Shown: in pieces, positions 5,803 to 12,678 of the stretch
Position numbering within the stretch: the stretch's first letter is position 1
How the letters are laid out: each line of letters starts with the position of its first letter
Origin: a virus
IMG/VR virus record: IMGVR_UViG_3300043399_000935
Span: 1-33,913 of that record
Length of the DNA: 33,913 bases
Direction: 5' to 3' (one strand)
Position numbers and translations under genes: made by a program
Notes under the pieces: model-generated
What the model saw: only the letters and a program-made list of their open reading frames with translations
Told to the model about the DNA's origin: nothing
Databases searched by the model: none

Positions 5803-6056
5803 CAACAACAGGATTAAAAGTAAATGTCGATTGGGACACGATTGACGAAATCTTTGAAGCAAATTTGTTTCATATGTATAACACCCTATTGCAAGAGAAA
5901 GCACGGTACAAAGGCAAAAAGAAATTAAAAGATTGGGAGATTGAAGATCTCGAACAGTTTGCACGAGTTACCGCCGCGATCGAAGAACTTGGCGCGTACT
6001 GCGTGTACGAGTTTGATAAAAAGGTAAAGAAATATGCTAAGCAGCAACTACGATAG
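5799..6056 (+). CDS. Hypothetical helical phage protein
   Basis: This 85-residue protein starts at ATG 5799 (ATGA overlap with the membrane protein); the longer frame from 5721 is a shadow of that gene. It is predominantly helical and Lys-rich, with DWDTIDEIFEANLFHMYNT at the front and a basic C-terminus (KKVKKYAKQQLR). No Cys motif or known domain is seen, apart from one Cys in GAYCVYEF. Confidence 0.6.
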   Translation: MTTTGLKVNVDWDTIDEIFEANLFHMYNTLLQEKARYKGKKKLKDWEIEDLEQFARVTAAIEELGAYCVYEFDKKVKKYAKQQLR

Positions 6057-6306
6057 ATTTGAGCTTGAGCAGGACGTAATGAAGCTCTACAATATTTGCG
6101 AGGACATTGATTTGTTTTTGCAAAGACACATCGACGGGCCAAGAGCATTTACAGAAGACGAGGTGTGGAATATTTTGCACGGTCTTCGCACAATGCACGA
6201 GCTGCGCATCAGTCGTGTTGAAGAAGGCATCAAAAAAGTATTGGAGCTGGACGAGTATTGTACAGATCCAGTTAAGTTAAAACGAAGAAAGGGAGTAGTA
6301 TTATGA
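6034..6306 (+). CDS. Hypothetical helical phage protein
   Basis: This 90-residue protein overlaps the preceding gene by 23 bp, with AAAAGG nine to ten bases before its ATG. It is acidic and helical through residue 70, with a basic C-terminus (KLKRRKGVVL). Two Cys residues (ICEDIDLF, EYCTDP) are too far apart for a clear metal site. No family is recognised. Confidence 0.6.
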   Translation: MLSSNYDRFELEQDVMKLYNICEDIDLFLQRHIDGPRAFTEDEVWNILHGLRTMHELRISRVEEGIKKVLELDEYCTDPVKLKRRKGVVL

Positions 6307-6512
6307 GTGATAAAGTAAACGATCTATTAGGTGACTTTAACGTCACGTTAGATTTTTCAGTAAATGAAATTAACGCGCTGCTTAATATTTTGGCACAGGC
6401 GCCGTTCATTCAAGTAGTCGGGTTTGTGAATGCCATTCAGAATCAAGCTGGCCCACAAATCGAACAGGCCCGTAAGAATTTAGAGGCCGTGGAGAAGGCG
6501 AATGAATCTTAA
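6303..6512 (+). CDS. Hypothetical small phage protein
   Basis: This 69-residue protein starts in an ATGA overlap, with GGGAG about nine bases upstream. It resembles short phage proteins of the type DFSVNEINALLNILAQAPF...VGFVNAIQNQAGPQ, in which a hydrophobic helix is followed by a polar helix ending in charged residues. The pattern suggests a small oligomeric helical protein. No function is known to me. Confidence 0.6.
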   Translation: MSDKVNDLLGDFNVTLDFSVNEINALLNILAQAPFIQVVGFVNAIQNQAGPQIEQARKNLEAVEKANES

Positions 6513-6714
6513 AGATTTGTTAAACCGGGCCGGTATCCGTAACGACATTGACCAAGCACTGGCCGACAAGGAAGCTGCCAAAGAAAAGCAGATCCAGGAA
6601 ATGGCTGGTGCTGTAACCCGGCTAGTGGTCAACGAGGCGCTCCGGGAAGCCAAGGCCCGGGCCAATGAGCGTGACAGACTCATTATTAAGCCAGATGGGG
6701 CGGAAAAGAAGTAG
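6502..6714 (+). CDS. Hypothetical small coiled-coil protein
   Basis: This 70-residue protein starts 11 bases before the previous stop, with GGAGAAGG as ribosome binding site. It is a single long charged helix by composition (ALADKEAAKEKQIQEMAG, EALREAKARANERDR) and probably a coiled coil. It is the last gene of the ACP transcription unit; the stop at 6712-6714 is followed after one base by the next operon box. Confidence 0.6.
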   Translation: MNLKDLLNRAGIRNDIDQALADKEAAKEKQIQEMAGAVTRLVVNEALREAKARANERDRLIIKPDGAEKK

Positions 6715-6715
6715 A

Positions 6716-6735
6716 TTTTGCATTAGTAGATATAG
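6716..6735 (+). promoter_or_regulatory. Operon box 2 (TTTTGCATTAGTAGATATAG)
   Basis: This 20-mer recurs base for base on the minus strand at 32048-32067, before a virion gene cluster. It is followed by GGGGTAGAAT, and box 4 (9679) is followed by a similar AAGGGTAGAC. A 70-base leader with a GC-rich stretch and an SD (AGGAG, about 6797) leads to the gene at 6807. Confidence 0.65.
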
Positions 6736-6806
6736 GGGTAGAATAGGACTCGCCGGGAGGCGCTCCGCCCCCCTACTTTACATACACTTACACACAGGAG
6801 AAACAC

Positions 6807-7064
6807 ATGAATCCATTTGAATTACGCTATGATCTACTCAAGACCTCCAAAGAGTTCTTGACCGAGCAATACAACGCCCAGTTAAAAGCATGGGAATTGG
6901 CCGACGAAGCAGGTAAAAAGCTGCTCGAGAACGCGCCCAAGTTTCCATCCATGCACGAGATCATCGACAACGCGATTGAGATGAACAAGTTCATCAGCAA
7001 CGCAGTCGAGACACAGCTCGTAGATGGCGTTAAACGAATCAACCGTATTACTGCAGTATTCTAA
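6807..7064 (+). CDS. Hypothetical phage protein, helical
   Basis: This 85-residue protein is the first gene after box 2 and has a clear SD (CAGGAGAAAC). It is entirely helical by composition: MNPFELRYDLLKTSKEFLTE, then EQYNAQLKAWELADEAGKKL, a Pro-containing hinge, then ANAIEMNKFISN-like and VDGVKRINRI segments. The overall look resembles small abundant helical phage proteins of the 'MNPFE...' type found in aquatic phages, but I cannot name a function. Being the first gene after a box with a strong SD, it is probably highly expressed. Confidence 0.6.
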   Translation: MNPFELRYDLLKTSKEFLTEQYNAQLKAWELADEAGKKLLENAPKFPSMHEIIDNAIEMNKFISNAVETQLVDGVKRINRITAVF

Positions 7065-7080
7065 ATCGGTAAGCGGATCT

Positions 7081-7155
7081 GCTGGTTTAGCTCAGAGGTA
7101 GAGCAACTGCCTTGTAAGCAGTAGGTCCGCGGTTCAATCCCGTGAACCAGCACCA
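7081..7155 (+). tRNA. tRNA-Thr (anticodon UGU)
   Basis: This is a complete cloverleaf: acceptor GCTGGTT paired with AACCAGC, D-stem GCTC/GAGC, anticodon arm ACTGC-CTTGTAA-GCAGT with anticodon TGT (reads ACA and other Thr codons), T-arm CGCGG-TTCAATC-CCGTG (one G-U pair), discriminator A and an encoded CCA at 7153-7155. It lies 16 bases after the preceding gene and five bases before a second CCA-ending element. Phage tRNAs usually balance codon use between phage and host. The encoded CCA is usual for bacterial tRNAs. Confidence 0.95.
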
Positions 7156-7160
7156 AACAT

Positions 7161-7241
7161 GGGGTAGGTATAGTTTCGACGAGGGGCCAAGGCTAAAATG
7201 CAACCCAGCGGACCACGGGGCAGTACCGTGCTACTCCACCA
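7161..7241 (+). ncRNA. Miniature tmRNA-like / tRNA-like RNA element
   Basis: This 81-base segment has a perfect tRNA frame at both ends: GGGGTAG (7161-7167) pairs with CTACTCC (7231-7237), followed by A and CCA. A 5-bp T-stem CACGG/CCGTG with a 7-base loop directly abuts the acceptor strand. The 5' part carries TTTCGACGAGG and the base run before the T-stem is CGGAC; both match the tRNA-like domain of bacterial tmRNA (E. coli ssrA has ATTCGACGGG and CGGAC at these places). No D-arm or normal anticodon arm is seen. Only about 28 bases lie where tmRNA has its tag reading frame and pseudoknots; GGGGC and GC-AA-CCC there can form one hairpin. The T-loop (GGCAGTA) lacks the usual TTC. It may be a reduced tmRNA, an unusual tRNA or a decoy. 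Confidence 0.55.
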
Positions 7242-7246
7242 AACAC

Positions 7247-7357
7247 ATGACAACAAAAGACGTTTTCTATTTAACAATCACACCAATCGTTCTATTTATA
7301 ACCTATAAGTTAATTTTAGAGCTCTGGTGTATTACCTATGGGTTAATTTATGGATGA
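7247..7357 (+). CDS. Tiny membrane protein
   Basis: This 36-residue protein starts at ATG 7247, directly after the tmRNA-like element; longer frames from 7142 run through the tRNA and are rejected. The sequence is a short polar start (MTTKDVFY) and one hydrophobic segment (LTITPIVLFITYKLILELW) ending near a Cys. No SD is clear. It overlaps the next gene by eight bases. A small membrane peptide is plausible but not proven. Confidence 0.4.
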   Translation: MTTKDVFYLTITPIVLFITYKLILELWCITYGLIYG

Positions 7358-7532
7358 TTTTAAATGCTTGCCTAAAATGAAAGCTGGCGGTCCCGTCGGC
7401 CTCTATGCCAATATTTATGCGAAGAGGGAACGTATCAAGCGCGGATCTGGTGAGAAAATGCGTAAGCCTGGTGATCCTGGCGCCCCAACAGCGACAGCAT
7501 TTAAAGAGTCTGCAAAAACTGCGAAAAAATGA
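7350..7532 (+). CDS. Hypothetical basic small protein
   Basis: This 60-residue, Lys/Arg/Gly-rich protein has a mid segment (AKRERIKRGSGEKMRKPGD) that looks disordered and able to bind nucleic acid. Similar basic Gly/Pro-rich proteins often precede small terminase genes in aquatic phages. The stop overlaps the terS-like ATG (ATGA at 7529-7532), so the two are probably coupled. The exact family is not recognised. Confidence 0.6.
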   Translation: MDDFKCLPKMKAGGPVGLYANIYAKRERIKRGSGEKMRKPGDPGAPTATAFKESAKTAKK

Positions 7533-7927
7533 CAGCTAAAAAAGCAAATCCAAAAAATCCATCGAAGTACGACCCAGCTATGTGCGATCGCATGATCGAA
7601 CTAGGTAAGCTAGGCGCGTCCCAAAAAATGATGTGGTCGGATCTTGGCATCAGTAAGCGAACTGCCGATGCCTATAGCAAAAAGTATCCAGAGTTTGCCG
7701 AAGCCCTTGATTTGGCTCTGGTGCATGCTCAGGCATACTGGGAGCGCGAGCTCTTGGCCAACGTCGATAACAAAAACTACAACAGCCGTCTGGCGGAGAT
7801 CGCACTGCGCGGCCAGTTTCAACAAGACTACCGAGAGACACGAGATACTAAGATTGATCTAAAGGCAGAAGTTAAGGTCGACTTCCAAAAAGAAATAGCA
7901 GACCTAATTTCCGCCCTCAAGTCATAA
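7529..7927 (+). CDS. Small terminase subunit-like DNA-binding protein
   Basis: This 132-residue protein has a basic N-terminal arm (TAKKANPKNPSKY), a helix-turn-helix (MIELGKLGASQKMMWSDLG, then SKRTADAYSKKYPEF), a helical middle with ALVHAQAYWERELLANV and an acidic/amphipathic C-terminus. The order HTH, then a W-containing oligomerisation helix, then NSRLAEIALRGQF is typical of phage small terminase and DNA-packaging proteins. If correct, it recognises the packaging site and recruits the large subunit, which is not in this window. Its place in the rightward (non-virion) arm is unusual. A plain HTH regulator remains possible. Confidence 0.6.
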   Translation: MTAKKANPKNPSKYDPAMCDRMIELGKLGASQKMMWSDLGISKRTADAYSKKYPEFAEALDLALVHAQAYWERELLANVDNKNYNSRLAEIALRGQFQQDYRETRDTKIDLKAEVKVDFQKEIADLISALKS

Positions 7928-7955
7928 GAAAAATAAACTTTCAATTTTAGCAAAA

Positions 7956-7981
7956 AAGGGCCGAAAGGCCCTTAATTTTTT
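7956..7981 (+). terminator. Rho-independent terminator after the terS-like gene
   Basis: The hairpin AGGGCC-GAAA-GGCCCT (stem 7957-7962 / 7967-7972, stable GNRA loop) is followed by TAATTTTTT. The last T's are also the first T's of operon box 3, so termination and re-initiation share bases. Confidence 0.85.
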
Positions 7982-7996
7982 GCATTAGTGTATATA
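7979..7996 (+). promoter_or_regulatory. Operon box 3 (TTTGCATTAGTGTATATA)
   Basis: The box is fused to the T-tract of the preceding terminator and lies 43 bases before the DUF2800 gene start. Downstream bases are CGATAAACTGAATTG, and the SD (GAATAAG) is weak. Confidence 0.65.
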
Positions 7997-8021
7997 CGAT
8001 AAACTGAATTGAAAGAATAAG

Positions 8022-9155
8022 ATGACCGCACACGCTCTTCTCTCAGCCTCAGCGTCTAAACGATGGTTGACTTGTACACCAAGCGCACGCCTAGAGGCCA
8101 CACTCCCCGAACCTAAAAAAGCACCCGGATCTTTTGACTTTAGTCAAGAGGGCACGATGGCCCATTCGCTGGCCGAAGCAAAACTACGGCACTATTTTGG
8201 ACAAATTGGAATTGAGGAGTTTGAAAGAGAATATGAAATCATTAAAAACACACCCTACTACAACGACGATTTCGAGGCTTACGTCGATAATTACGTTTTA
8301 TACGTCCGCAGCCAAATCGGTGATGGTGATACCCCGCTGTTTGAGCAACGTGTGGACTTCTCTGATTGGGTGCCTGACGGTTTTGGTACAGCCGATGTGG
8401 TTATACTTTCTAAGCACGCCATTCGAATCATTGATCTTAAGTTCGGAAAAGGTGTGCCTGTCTCCGCGATCGATAACACCCAATTACGTTTATATGCACT
8501 CGGTGCTTATTCCAAGTTTAAAGAAGAGTATCCGGAACTCAAAGAAGTATCCTACACGATCCATCAGCCTCGCCTGGACAGTATCAGTACTGATGGCACC
8601 ACGGTACATAAACTAATTGATTGGGCCAACTATTTTGTCAAACCTAAAGCAAAGAAAGCATGGAGTGGATCCGGCGAATTTATTCCCGGTGACCATTGTC
8701 AATTCTGCCGTGCGAAAGCGCAATGCCGCGCACGTGCTGACTTCAATACAGAACTCGCTAAGCAGGAGTTTAAAGCGCCGCCCCTTTTAGACGAGGAAGA
8801 GTTGCAAAACATTTTAGCGAAGGCGCAAGATTTACGGCAGTGGGTTATTGATGTAGAAGAGTACGCATTACAAAAAGCGATTGAGGAAAACAAAATACCT
8901 CGCGGCTTTGAACTATCTACCTCAGTAACACACCGCAAGATTGTAGACCAAACACTTGCAGCCGAAGTGTTGAAAGAAAAAGGTTTGCCCGAGGCAGAGA
9001 TCTGGGAGCAACCAAAATTAAAATCCATCGCAGCATTGGAAAAGCTACGACCCAAGGGCCAAGTAGTCGCGTGGTTAGGTGAACTGGTGCAGCGCCCTGA
9101 GGGCTCGCCAAAACTGGTGCGCGTCAAAGAGACAGCCGCGGAGGATTTTAAATGA
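8022..9155 (+). CDS. DUF2800 Cas4-like Fe-S nuclease
   Basis: This 377-residue protein matches DUF2800, phage relatives of Cas4/AddB nucleases in the PD-(D/E)xK superfamily. It opens with HALLSASASKRWLTC (C18), has the active-site strands FGTADVVIL (D125) and IRIIDLKFGKG (D138, K140), the conserved DNTQLRLYALGA, and a cysteine cluster HCQFCRAKAQC (C226, C229, C235). With C18 this cluster can hold a 4Fe-4S centre. The family processes DNA ends, probably in replication-linked recombination. It is first in its transcription unit, and the ssDNA-binding DUF2815 gene and PolA follow as in many phage genomes. Confidence 0.92.
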   Translation: MTAHALLSASASKRWLTCTPSARLEATLPEPKKAPGSFDFSQEGTMAHSLAEAKLRHYFGQIGIEEFEREYEIIKNTPYYNDDFEAYVDNYVLYVRSQIGDGDTPLFEQRVDFSDWVPDGFGTADVVILSKHAIRIIDLKFGKGVPVSAIDNTQLRLYALGAYSKFKEEYPELKEVSYTIHQPRLDSISTDGTTVHKLIDWANYFVKPKAKKAWSGSGEFIPGDHCQFCRAKAQCRARADFNTELAKQEFKAPPLLDEEELQNILAKAQDLRQWVIDVEEYALQKAIEENKIPRGFELSTSVTHRKIVDQTLAAEVLKEKGLPEAEIWEQPKLKSIAALEKLRPKGQVVAWLGELVQRPEGSPKLVRVKETAAEDFK

Positions 9156-9295
9156 GCGCTTGGTTAATCGCAGCGATAGGCCTTGTATATTTTATTGTAG
9201 CAATCGATCAATTTATGAAAGGCGGAATCGGAACCGGCATTATGTTTATTGGTTACGCACTAGGAAACGTAGGGTTGGTGATGGTTGCGAAATAG
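9152..9295 (+). CDS. Small membrane protein
   Basis: This 47-residue frame starts in the ATGA overlap with the DUF2800 stop. It is hydrophobic throughout: SAWLIAAIGLVYFIVAID, a short polar link (QFMKGG), then GTGIMFIGYALGNVGLVMV, so it should form two membrane segments. TAG at 9293-9295 is followed one base later by the next ATG. Coupling supports it as a real gene; the function is unknown. Confidence 0.55.
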   Translation: MSAWLIAAIGLVYFIVAIDQFMKGGIGTGIMFIGYALGNVGLVMVAK

Positions 9296-9296
9296 T

Positions 9297-9554
9297 ATGA
9301 AAGTAGAGTGCTACGGCGCAGAGTTTGAAATACCGGATTTGTTGATTGAGAAGTTTATAAAAGATTTTGACGGATTACCCGGAAGTGGTAAGTATCAGGA
9401 AGTCAGTATGCTCCGCGACTCAGTGGGTGCAGTACTGGAGTTAGTATCCCAGGACCCCGAAATGTTGCACGAGCCGGAGTACTTATCTGATTTTATTCAA
9501 GCAATGGCAATAAAGAAGGCACTAGAAACACATGGCATATTCTACGACGCATGA
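9297..9554 (+). CDS. Hypothetical acidic phage protein
   Basis: This is an 85-residue protein from ATG 9297, one base after the previous stop; the TTG-started frame from 9285 lies within the preceding gene. It contains GAEFEIPDLLIEKFI, DGLPGSGKYQEVSML (a P-loop-like GSGK, but without the rest of an NTPase) and an acidic helical end. It overlaps the next small gene by 23 bases. No family is recognised. Confidence 0.55.
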   Translation: MKVECYGAEFEIPDLLIEKFIKDFDGLPGSGKYQEVSMLRDSVGAVLELVSQDPEMLHEPEYLSDFIQAMAIKKALETHGIFYDA

Positions 9555-9678
9555 AGAGAAATTATCCCAAGAAGAATTAGAGCGTATGCGGGATGAGAAT
9601 GAAAAGACCCTGGCCGATTACTACCGCGCCCGATTACAATTTTGGGATTTTCATACTGTGAAAAATGTCAGTCAATAA
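9532..9678 (+). CDS. Small hypothetical protein before the ssDNA-binding unit
   Basis: This 48-residue frame from ATG 9532 to TAA 9676-9678 overlaps the previous gene by 23 bases. It is helical and highly charged (HEEKLSQEELERMRDENEK), then LADYYRARLQFWDFH. The stop is followed at once by operon box 4. The even packing between neighbours supports it, but its conservation cannot be judged here. Confidence 0.45.
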   Translation: MAYSTTHEEKLSQEELERMRDENEKTLADYYRARLQFWDFHTVKNVSQ

Positions 9679-9704
9679 TTTTGCATTAGTAGTTTTAAGG
9701 GTAG
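9679..9704 (+). promoter_or_regulatory. Operon box 4 (TTTTGCATTAGTAG) before the ssDNA-binding gene
   Basis: The box begins at the base after the previous stop. Its downstream part TTTTAAGGGTAGA resembles that of box 2, suggesting a longer conserved element of about 26 bases with a second half GGGTAGA. The gene start is 75 bases downstream, and the leader contains the inverted repeat GAACTGGCCCCTATTGAAGACCAGTTC in two halves (AACTGG / CCAGTT). Confidence 0.65.
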
Positions 9705-9753
9705 ACGAACTGGCCCCTATTGAAGACCAGTTCTAATGTTAAAAAGGTAATTT

Positions 9754-10272
9754 ATGACACAAAGCACTAAAGTAAAAGTAGTAACCGGTAAAGTACGTTT
9801 CTCTTATGCTAACGTATTTGCTCCCAAGGCATCTGTCGAGGGCGGCACACCAAAGTACTCCGTTTCTATTATCATCCCCAAGTCCGATAAAGAAACTGTT
9901 GCCAAGTTACAAAAAGCATTTGAGGAAACTAAAGCAGCCTCCGCAGGTTATTTCGGCGGTTCGGTTCCTAAGAATCTAAAAGGCGGTTTGCGTGACGGCG
10001 ATCAGGAAAAGGAAGATCCAGCATACGAAGGTTGCTATTTTATCAATGCAAACTCAGTGCAAAAGCCAGGCGTTGTAGATCAAGATCTCAACCCCATCTT
10101 GGATCAAAGCGAGTTCTATAGCGGTTGTTATGGTCGCGCATCAATCACGTTCTACCCATACAATGCTCAGGGTTCTAAGGGCATCGCATGTGGTCTGAAC
10201 AATGTTCAAAAACTAGAAGACGGAGAGAAGTTAGGCGGTGGTACCACTGCAGCAGCTGACTTTGCCGTATAA
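9754..10272 (+). CDS. DUF2815 single-stranded DNA-binding protein
   Basis: This 172-residue protein matches DUF2815, an OB-fold phage ssDNA-binding family. Its landmarks are VKVVTGKVRFSYANVFAP, then PKYSVSIIIPKSDKETV, a central GGSVPKNLKGGLRDGDQEK, then GCYFINANSVQKPGVVD and YSGCYGRASITFYPYNAQG. The acidic/Ala end (GGTTAAADFAV) resembles the flexible tail of SSBs that contacts partner proteins. It would cover ssDNA at the phage fork beside PolA and the SNF2 helicase. It has its own box and a good SD (AAAAAGGTAA), consistent with high-level synthesis. Confidence 0.92.
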   Translation: MTQSTKVKVVTGKVRFSYANVFAPKASVEGGTPKYSVSIIIPKSDKETVAKLQKAFEETKAASAGYFGGSVPKNLKGGLRDGDQEKEDPAYEGCYFINANSVQKPGVVDQDLNPILDQSEFYSGCYGRASITFYPYNAQGSKGIACGLNNVQKLEDGEKLGGGTTAAADFAV

Positions 10273-10279
10273 GGAAATT

Positions 10280-10717
10280 ATGTCAAAACAAGTAAAAGGA
10301 ACAAGGACTGAACAGTCTTTAAAAGAAGCATTTGCCGGCGAATCCAAAGCTAACCGTCGCTACCTCTACTTTGCAAACCTTGCAGACGTAGCAGGTGCCA
10401 ACGATGTAGCAGCGGTATTTCGCTCAACGGCGGAAGGTGAAACTGGTCACGCACACGGCCATATGGAGTACTTGATCGCTGGCGGTAGTGGCGATCCTGA
10501 GACTGGTCTGCCTGCCAAAACCGTTGAAGAGGCATTGAAGTCGGCTATCGCTGGCGAGACTCACGAGTACAGCGATATGTATCCCGGCATGGCCAAAGTC
10601 GCACGCGACGAGGGCTTTGAAGAGATCGCCGACTGGTTTGAGACATTGGCAAAAGCTGAGCGCAGCCACGCCAATAAGTTTACTAAGACGCTTAACGCAT
10701 ACTTAGAAAACGCTTAA
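10280..10717 (+). CDS. Rubrerythrin (ferritin-like diiron domain only)
   Basis: This 145-residue protein starts at ATG 10280, with AAGGAAATT before it; the frame from 10238 lies in the DUF2815 gene. The diiron ligands of rubrerythrin are all present: E21 (FAGESKA), E54/H57 (EGETGHAH), E93/E96 (AGETHEY) and E127/H130 (KAERSH). The C-terminal rubredoxin domain is absent, so an external electron donor is needed. The usual role is peroxide reduction. Seven bases separate it from the ssDNA-binding gene and it is followed by a terminator, so it belongs to the replication unit. It may protect the oxygen-sensitive enzymes of nucleotide synthesis, or act on host iron or redox state. Confidence 0.92.
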   Translation: MSKQVKGTRTEQSLKEAFAGESKANRRYLYFANLADVAGANDVAAVFRSTAEGETGHAHGHMEYLIAGGSGDPETGLPAKTVEEALKSAIAGETHEYSDMYPGMAKVARDEGFEEIADWFETLAKAERSHANKFTKTLNAYLENA

Positions 10718-10737
10718 TTTGTAGTACCCGTAGGTCG

Positions 10738-10772
10738 GGGGAGGAACGTAGAAACTGCGTCCTCCCCTTTTT
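10738..10772 (+). terminator. Rho-independent terminator between rubrerythrin and RNR
   Basis: The stem GGGGAGGA (10738-10745) pairs with TCCTCCCC (10760-10767), with a 14-base loop that can close further by CG pairs, and is followed by TTTTT. No operon box is seen between it and the RNR gene at 10801. Confidence 0.85.
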
Positions 10773-10800
10773 ATCCACCATCTAACTTATTATAAAAACA

Positions 10801-12675
10801 ATGGATCAATATCAAGAATATATTGCAGCTAGTCGTTATGCCCGTTTTATTGATGACAAGCAACGCAGAGAAACATGGGCAGAAACAGTTAATCGATATG
10901 TAGATTACATTTTCAGTCGTACCCCAGCAATACAGAACAACACCGAATTAAAGAACGAAATTTTTGATGCTATCCATAATTTAGATTTGATGCCGTCTAT
11001 GCGCGCTATGATGACGGCAGGAAAGAGTGCTGACCGTGACAATACTTGCGTCTATAATTGCTCATATCTTCCCGTGGACGACCCGAAGTCGTTTGACGAA
11101 GCCATGTTTATATTGCTCTGCGGAACTGGAGTCGGGTTCTCAGTGGAGTCTAAATACATATCCAATTTGCCAGAAGTGCCTGAAAAACTCTTTGACTCTG
11201 AACACACCATCGTCGTCCACGACAGCAAAGAAGGATGGGCCAAGTCATTACGTTTACTCATCGCACACTTGTATGCCGGCGAGATTCCAAAATGGGACGT
11301 CAGTGGAGTACGACCAGCCGGAGCGCGACTCAAAACATTTGGTGGAAGAGCTTCCGGGCCGGAACCATTAGTTGATCTATTTAAGTTTACCGTTAACACA
11401 TTCAAGCACGCCGCCGGACGCAAACTGCATAGTTTAGAGTGCCATGACTTGATGTGTAAAATTGGTGAGGTTGTTGTCGTGGGTGGCGTGCGCCGCTCGG
11501 CTATGATCTCGTTGTCTGATCTTGATGATGAAAGGATTCGTCATGCCAAAGCAGGCCCTTGGTGGGAGACTGCACCCCACCGCGCACTTGCCAACAATAG
11601 CGCGGTATATAACGAAACCCCAACAGTTGGTAAGTTCATGGAAGAATGGTTATCTCTCTATAACTCGCATTCCGGGGAAAGAGGCATTTTTAACCGTGAA
11701 GCGGCTAAGAAAACTGTTGCGAAGTACGGGCATCGAGACCCGAACTATGAGTTTGGGACGAATCCGTGCTCGGAAATTATTTTGCGTCCGTACCAATTTT
11801 GCAACCTTACTGAGGCGGTGGTAAGACATGACGACACAGAACAAACACTTACTCGTAAGGTCCGACTGGCTGCAGTATTGGGAACAATCCAAGCAACATT
11901 CACCAAATTTCCATACTTGCGTAAAGTTTGGCAACGTAACACTGAGGATGAGCGATTACTTGGTGTCTCCCTCACCGGAATCTACGACAACCCACTGCTC
12001 ACAACCCAAGGAGAAGAATTAAATGGCCTCTTATCACGACTTCGAGAGGAAGCTCGAAGAACCAATGAGGAATACGCAGCTCTGCTCGGAATACCTAAGA
12101 GTGCTGCGATCACTTGCGTTAAACCATCCGGAACCGTCAGCCAGCTTGTTGATAGCGCATCTGGAATACACCCAAGACATAGTAAGTACTATATCCGCCG
12201 AGTTAGAGGAGATAAAAAAGACCCTCTTACACAATTCTTAATTCAACAGGGAATCCCTAATGAAGCGTGCGTTTATAAGCCTGATCAAACAGTTGTGTTT
12301 AGTTTTCCAATTAAAGCCCCGGCCGGCATCACGAGATCGGACGTCACACCTCAAAGCCATTTGGCCCTCTGGCTTACTTACCAGCGTCACTGGTGCGAGC
12401 ACAAGCCGTCGGTCACAATCTCCGTCGAAGAAAAAGACTGGCCAAGCGTCGGAGCCTGGACGTGGGACCACTTCGACGAAATCAGCGGGGTCTCGTACCT
12501 CCCGTACGACGGCGGAAGTTACAGGCAAGCGCCGTATTCCGAGTGCACCGAAGAAGAATACGAAGCCCTCAAAGCTCAAATCCCAGTCATTAACTGGGAA
12601 GAGTTCAAAGAAGTGACTGATAATGTTGAGGGTGCTCAACAATTAGCTTGTAGTGCCGGCGTCTGTGAGATCTGA
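10801..12675 (+). CDS. nrdJ: Class II (adenosylcobalamin-dependent) ribonucleotide reductase
   Basis: This 624-residue monomeric class II reductase has the essential cysteines with the spacing known from Lactobacillus leichmannii: C87 (CVYNCSY), C323 (TNPCSEIIL, thiyl radical site) and C334 (QFCNL) eleven residues apart, and C617/C622 (CSAGVC) at the C-terminus for re-reduction. SRYARF and RRETWAETVNRY at the front, and ITCVKPSGTVSQL, are also typical. It makes dNTP precursors from ribonucleotides, in air or without it, and needs B12 from the cell. The start follows a TTATTATAAAA stretch with no Shine-Dalgarno sequence. The DUF1289 gene follows after three bases. Confidence 0.95.
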   Translation: MDQYQEYIAASRYARFIDDKQRRETWAETVNRYVDYIFSRTPAIQNNTELKNEIFDAIHNLDLMPSMRAMMTAGKSADRDNTCVYNCSYLPVDDPKSFDEAMFILLCGTGVGFSVESKYISNLPEVPEKLFDSEHTIVVHDSKEGWAKSLRLLIAHLYAGEIPKWDVSGVRPAGARLKTFGGRASGPEPLVDLFKFTVNTFKHAAGRKLHSLECHDLMCKIGEVVVVGGVRRSAMISLSDLDDERIRHAKAGPWWETAPHRALANNSAVYNETPTVGKFMEEWLSLYNSHSGERGIFNREAAKKTVAKYGHRDPNYEFGTNPCSEIILRPYQFCNLTEAVVRHDDTEQTLTRKVRLAAVLGTIQATFTKFPYLRKVWQRNTEDERLLGVSLTGIYDNPLLTTQGEELNGLLSRLREEARRTNEEYAALLGIPKSAAITCVKPSGTVSQLVDSASGIHPRHSKYYIRRVRGDKKDPLTQFLIQQGIPNEACVYKPDQTVVFSFPIKAPAGITRSDVTPQSHLALWLTYQRHWCEHKPSVTISVEEKDWPSVGAWTWDHFDEISGVSYLPYDGGSYRQAPYSECTEEEYEALKAQIPVINWEEFKEVTDNVEGAQQLACSAGVCEI

Positions 12676-12678
12676 TCC

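Noticed and set aside
7142-7246. Open frame starting inside the tRNA and crossing the tmRNA-like element
   Set aside because: It begins in the T-arm of a perfect tRNA and has no SD; only the part from ATG 7247 is kept.
8699-9127. 142-residue minus-strand frame opposite DUF2800
   Set aside because: It is antisense to the Cys cluster of a recognised family, with no signals; typical mirror frame.
9385-9400. GSGK in the 85-residue protein as a P-loop
   Set aside because: There is no following Walker B or NTPase fold length; four residues alone are not evidence.
10716-10736. TTTGTAGTACCCGTAGG as a degenerate operon box
   Set aside because: It lacks the CAT of the GCATTAGT core and lies before, not after, the terminator; too weak to claim.
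12238-12642. 134-residue frame on the minus strand in the RNR gene
   Set aside because: It is fully antisense to a strongly conserved enzyme and has no SD or box.
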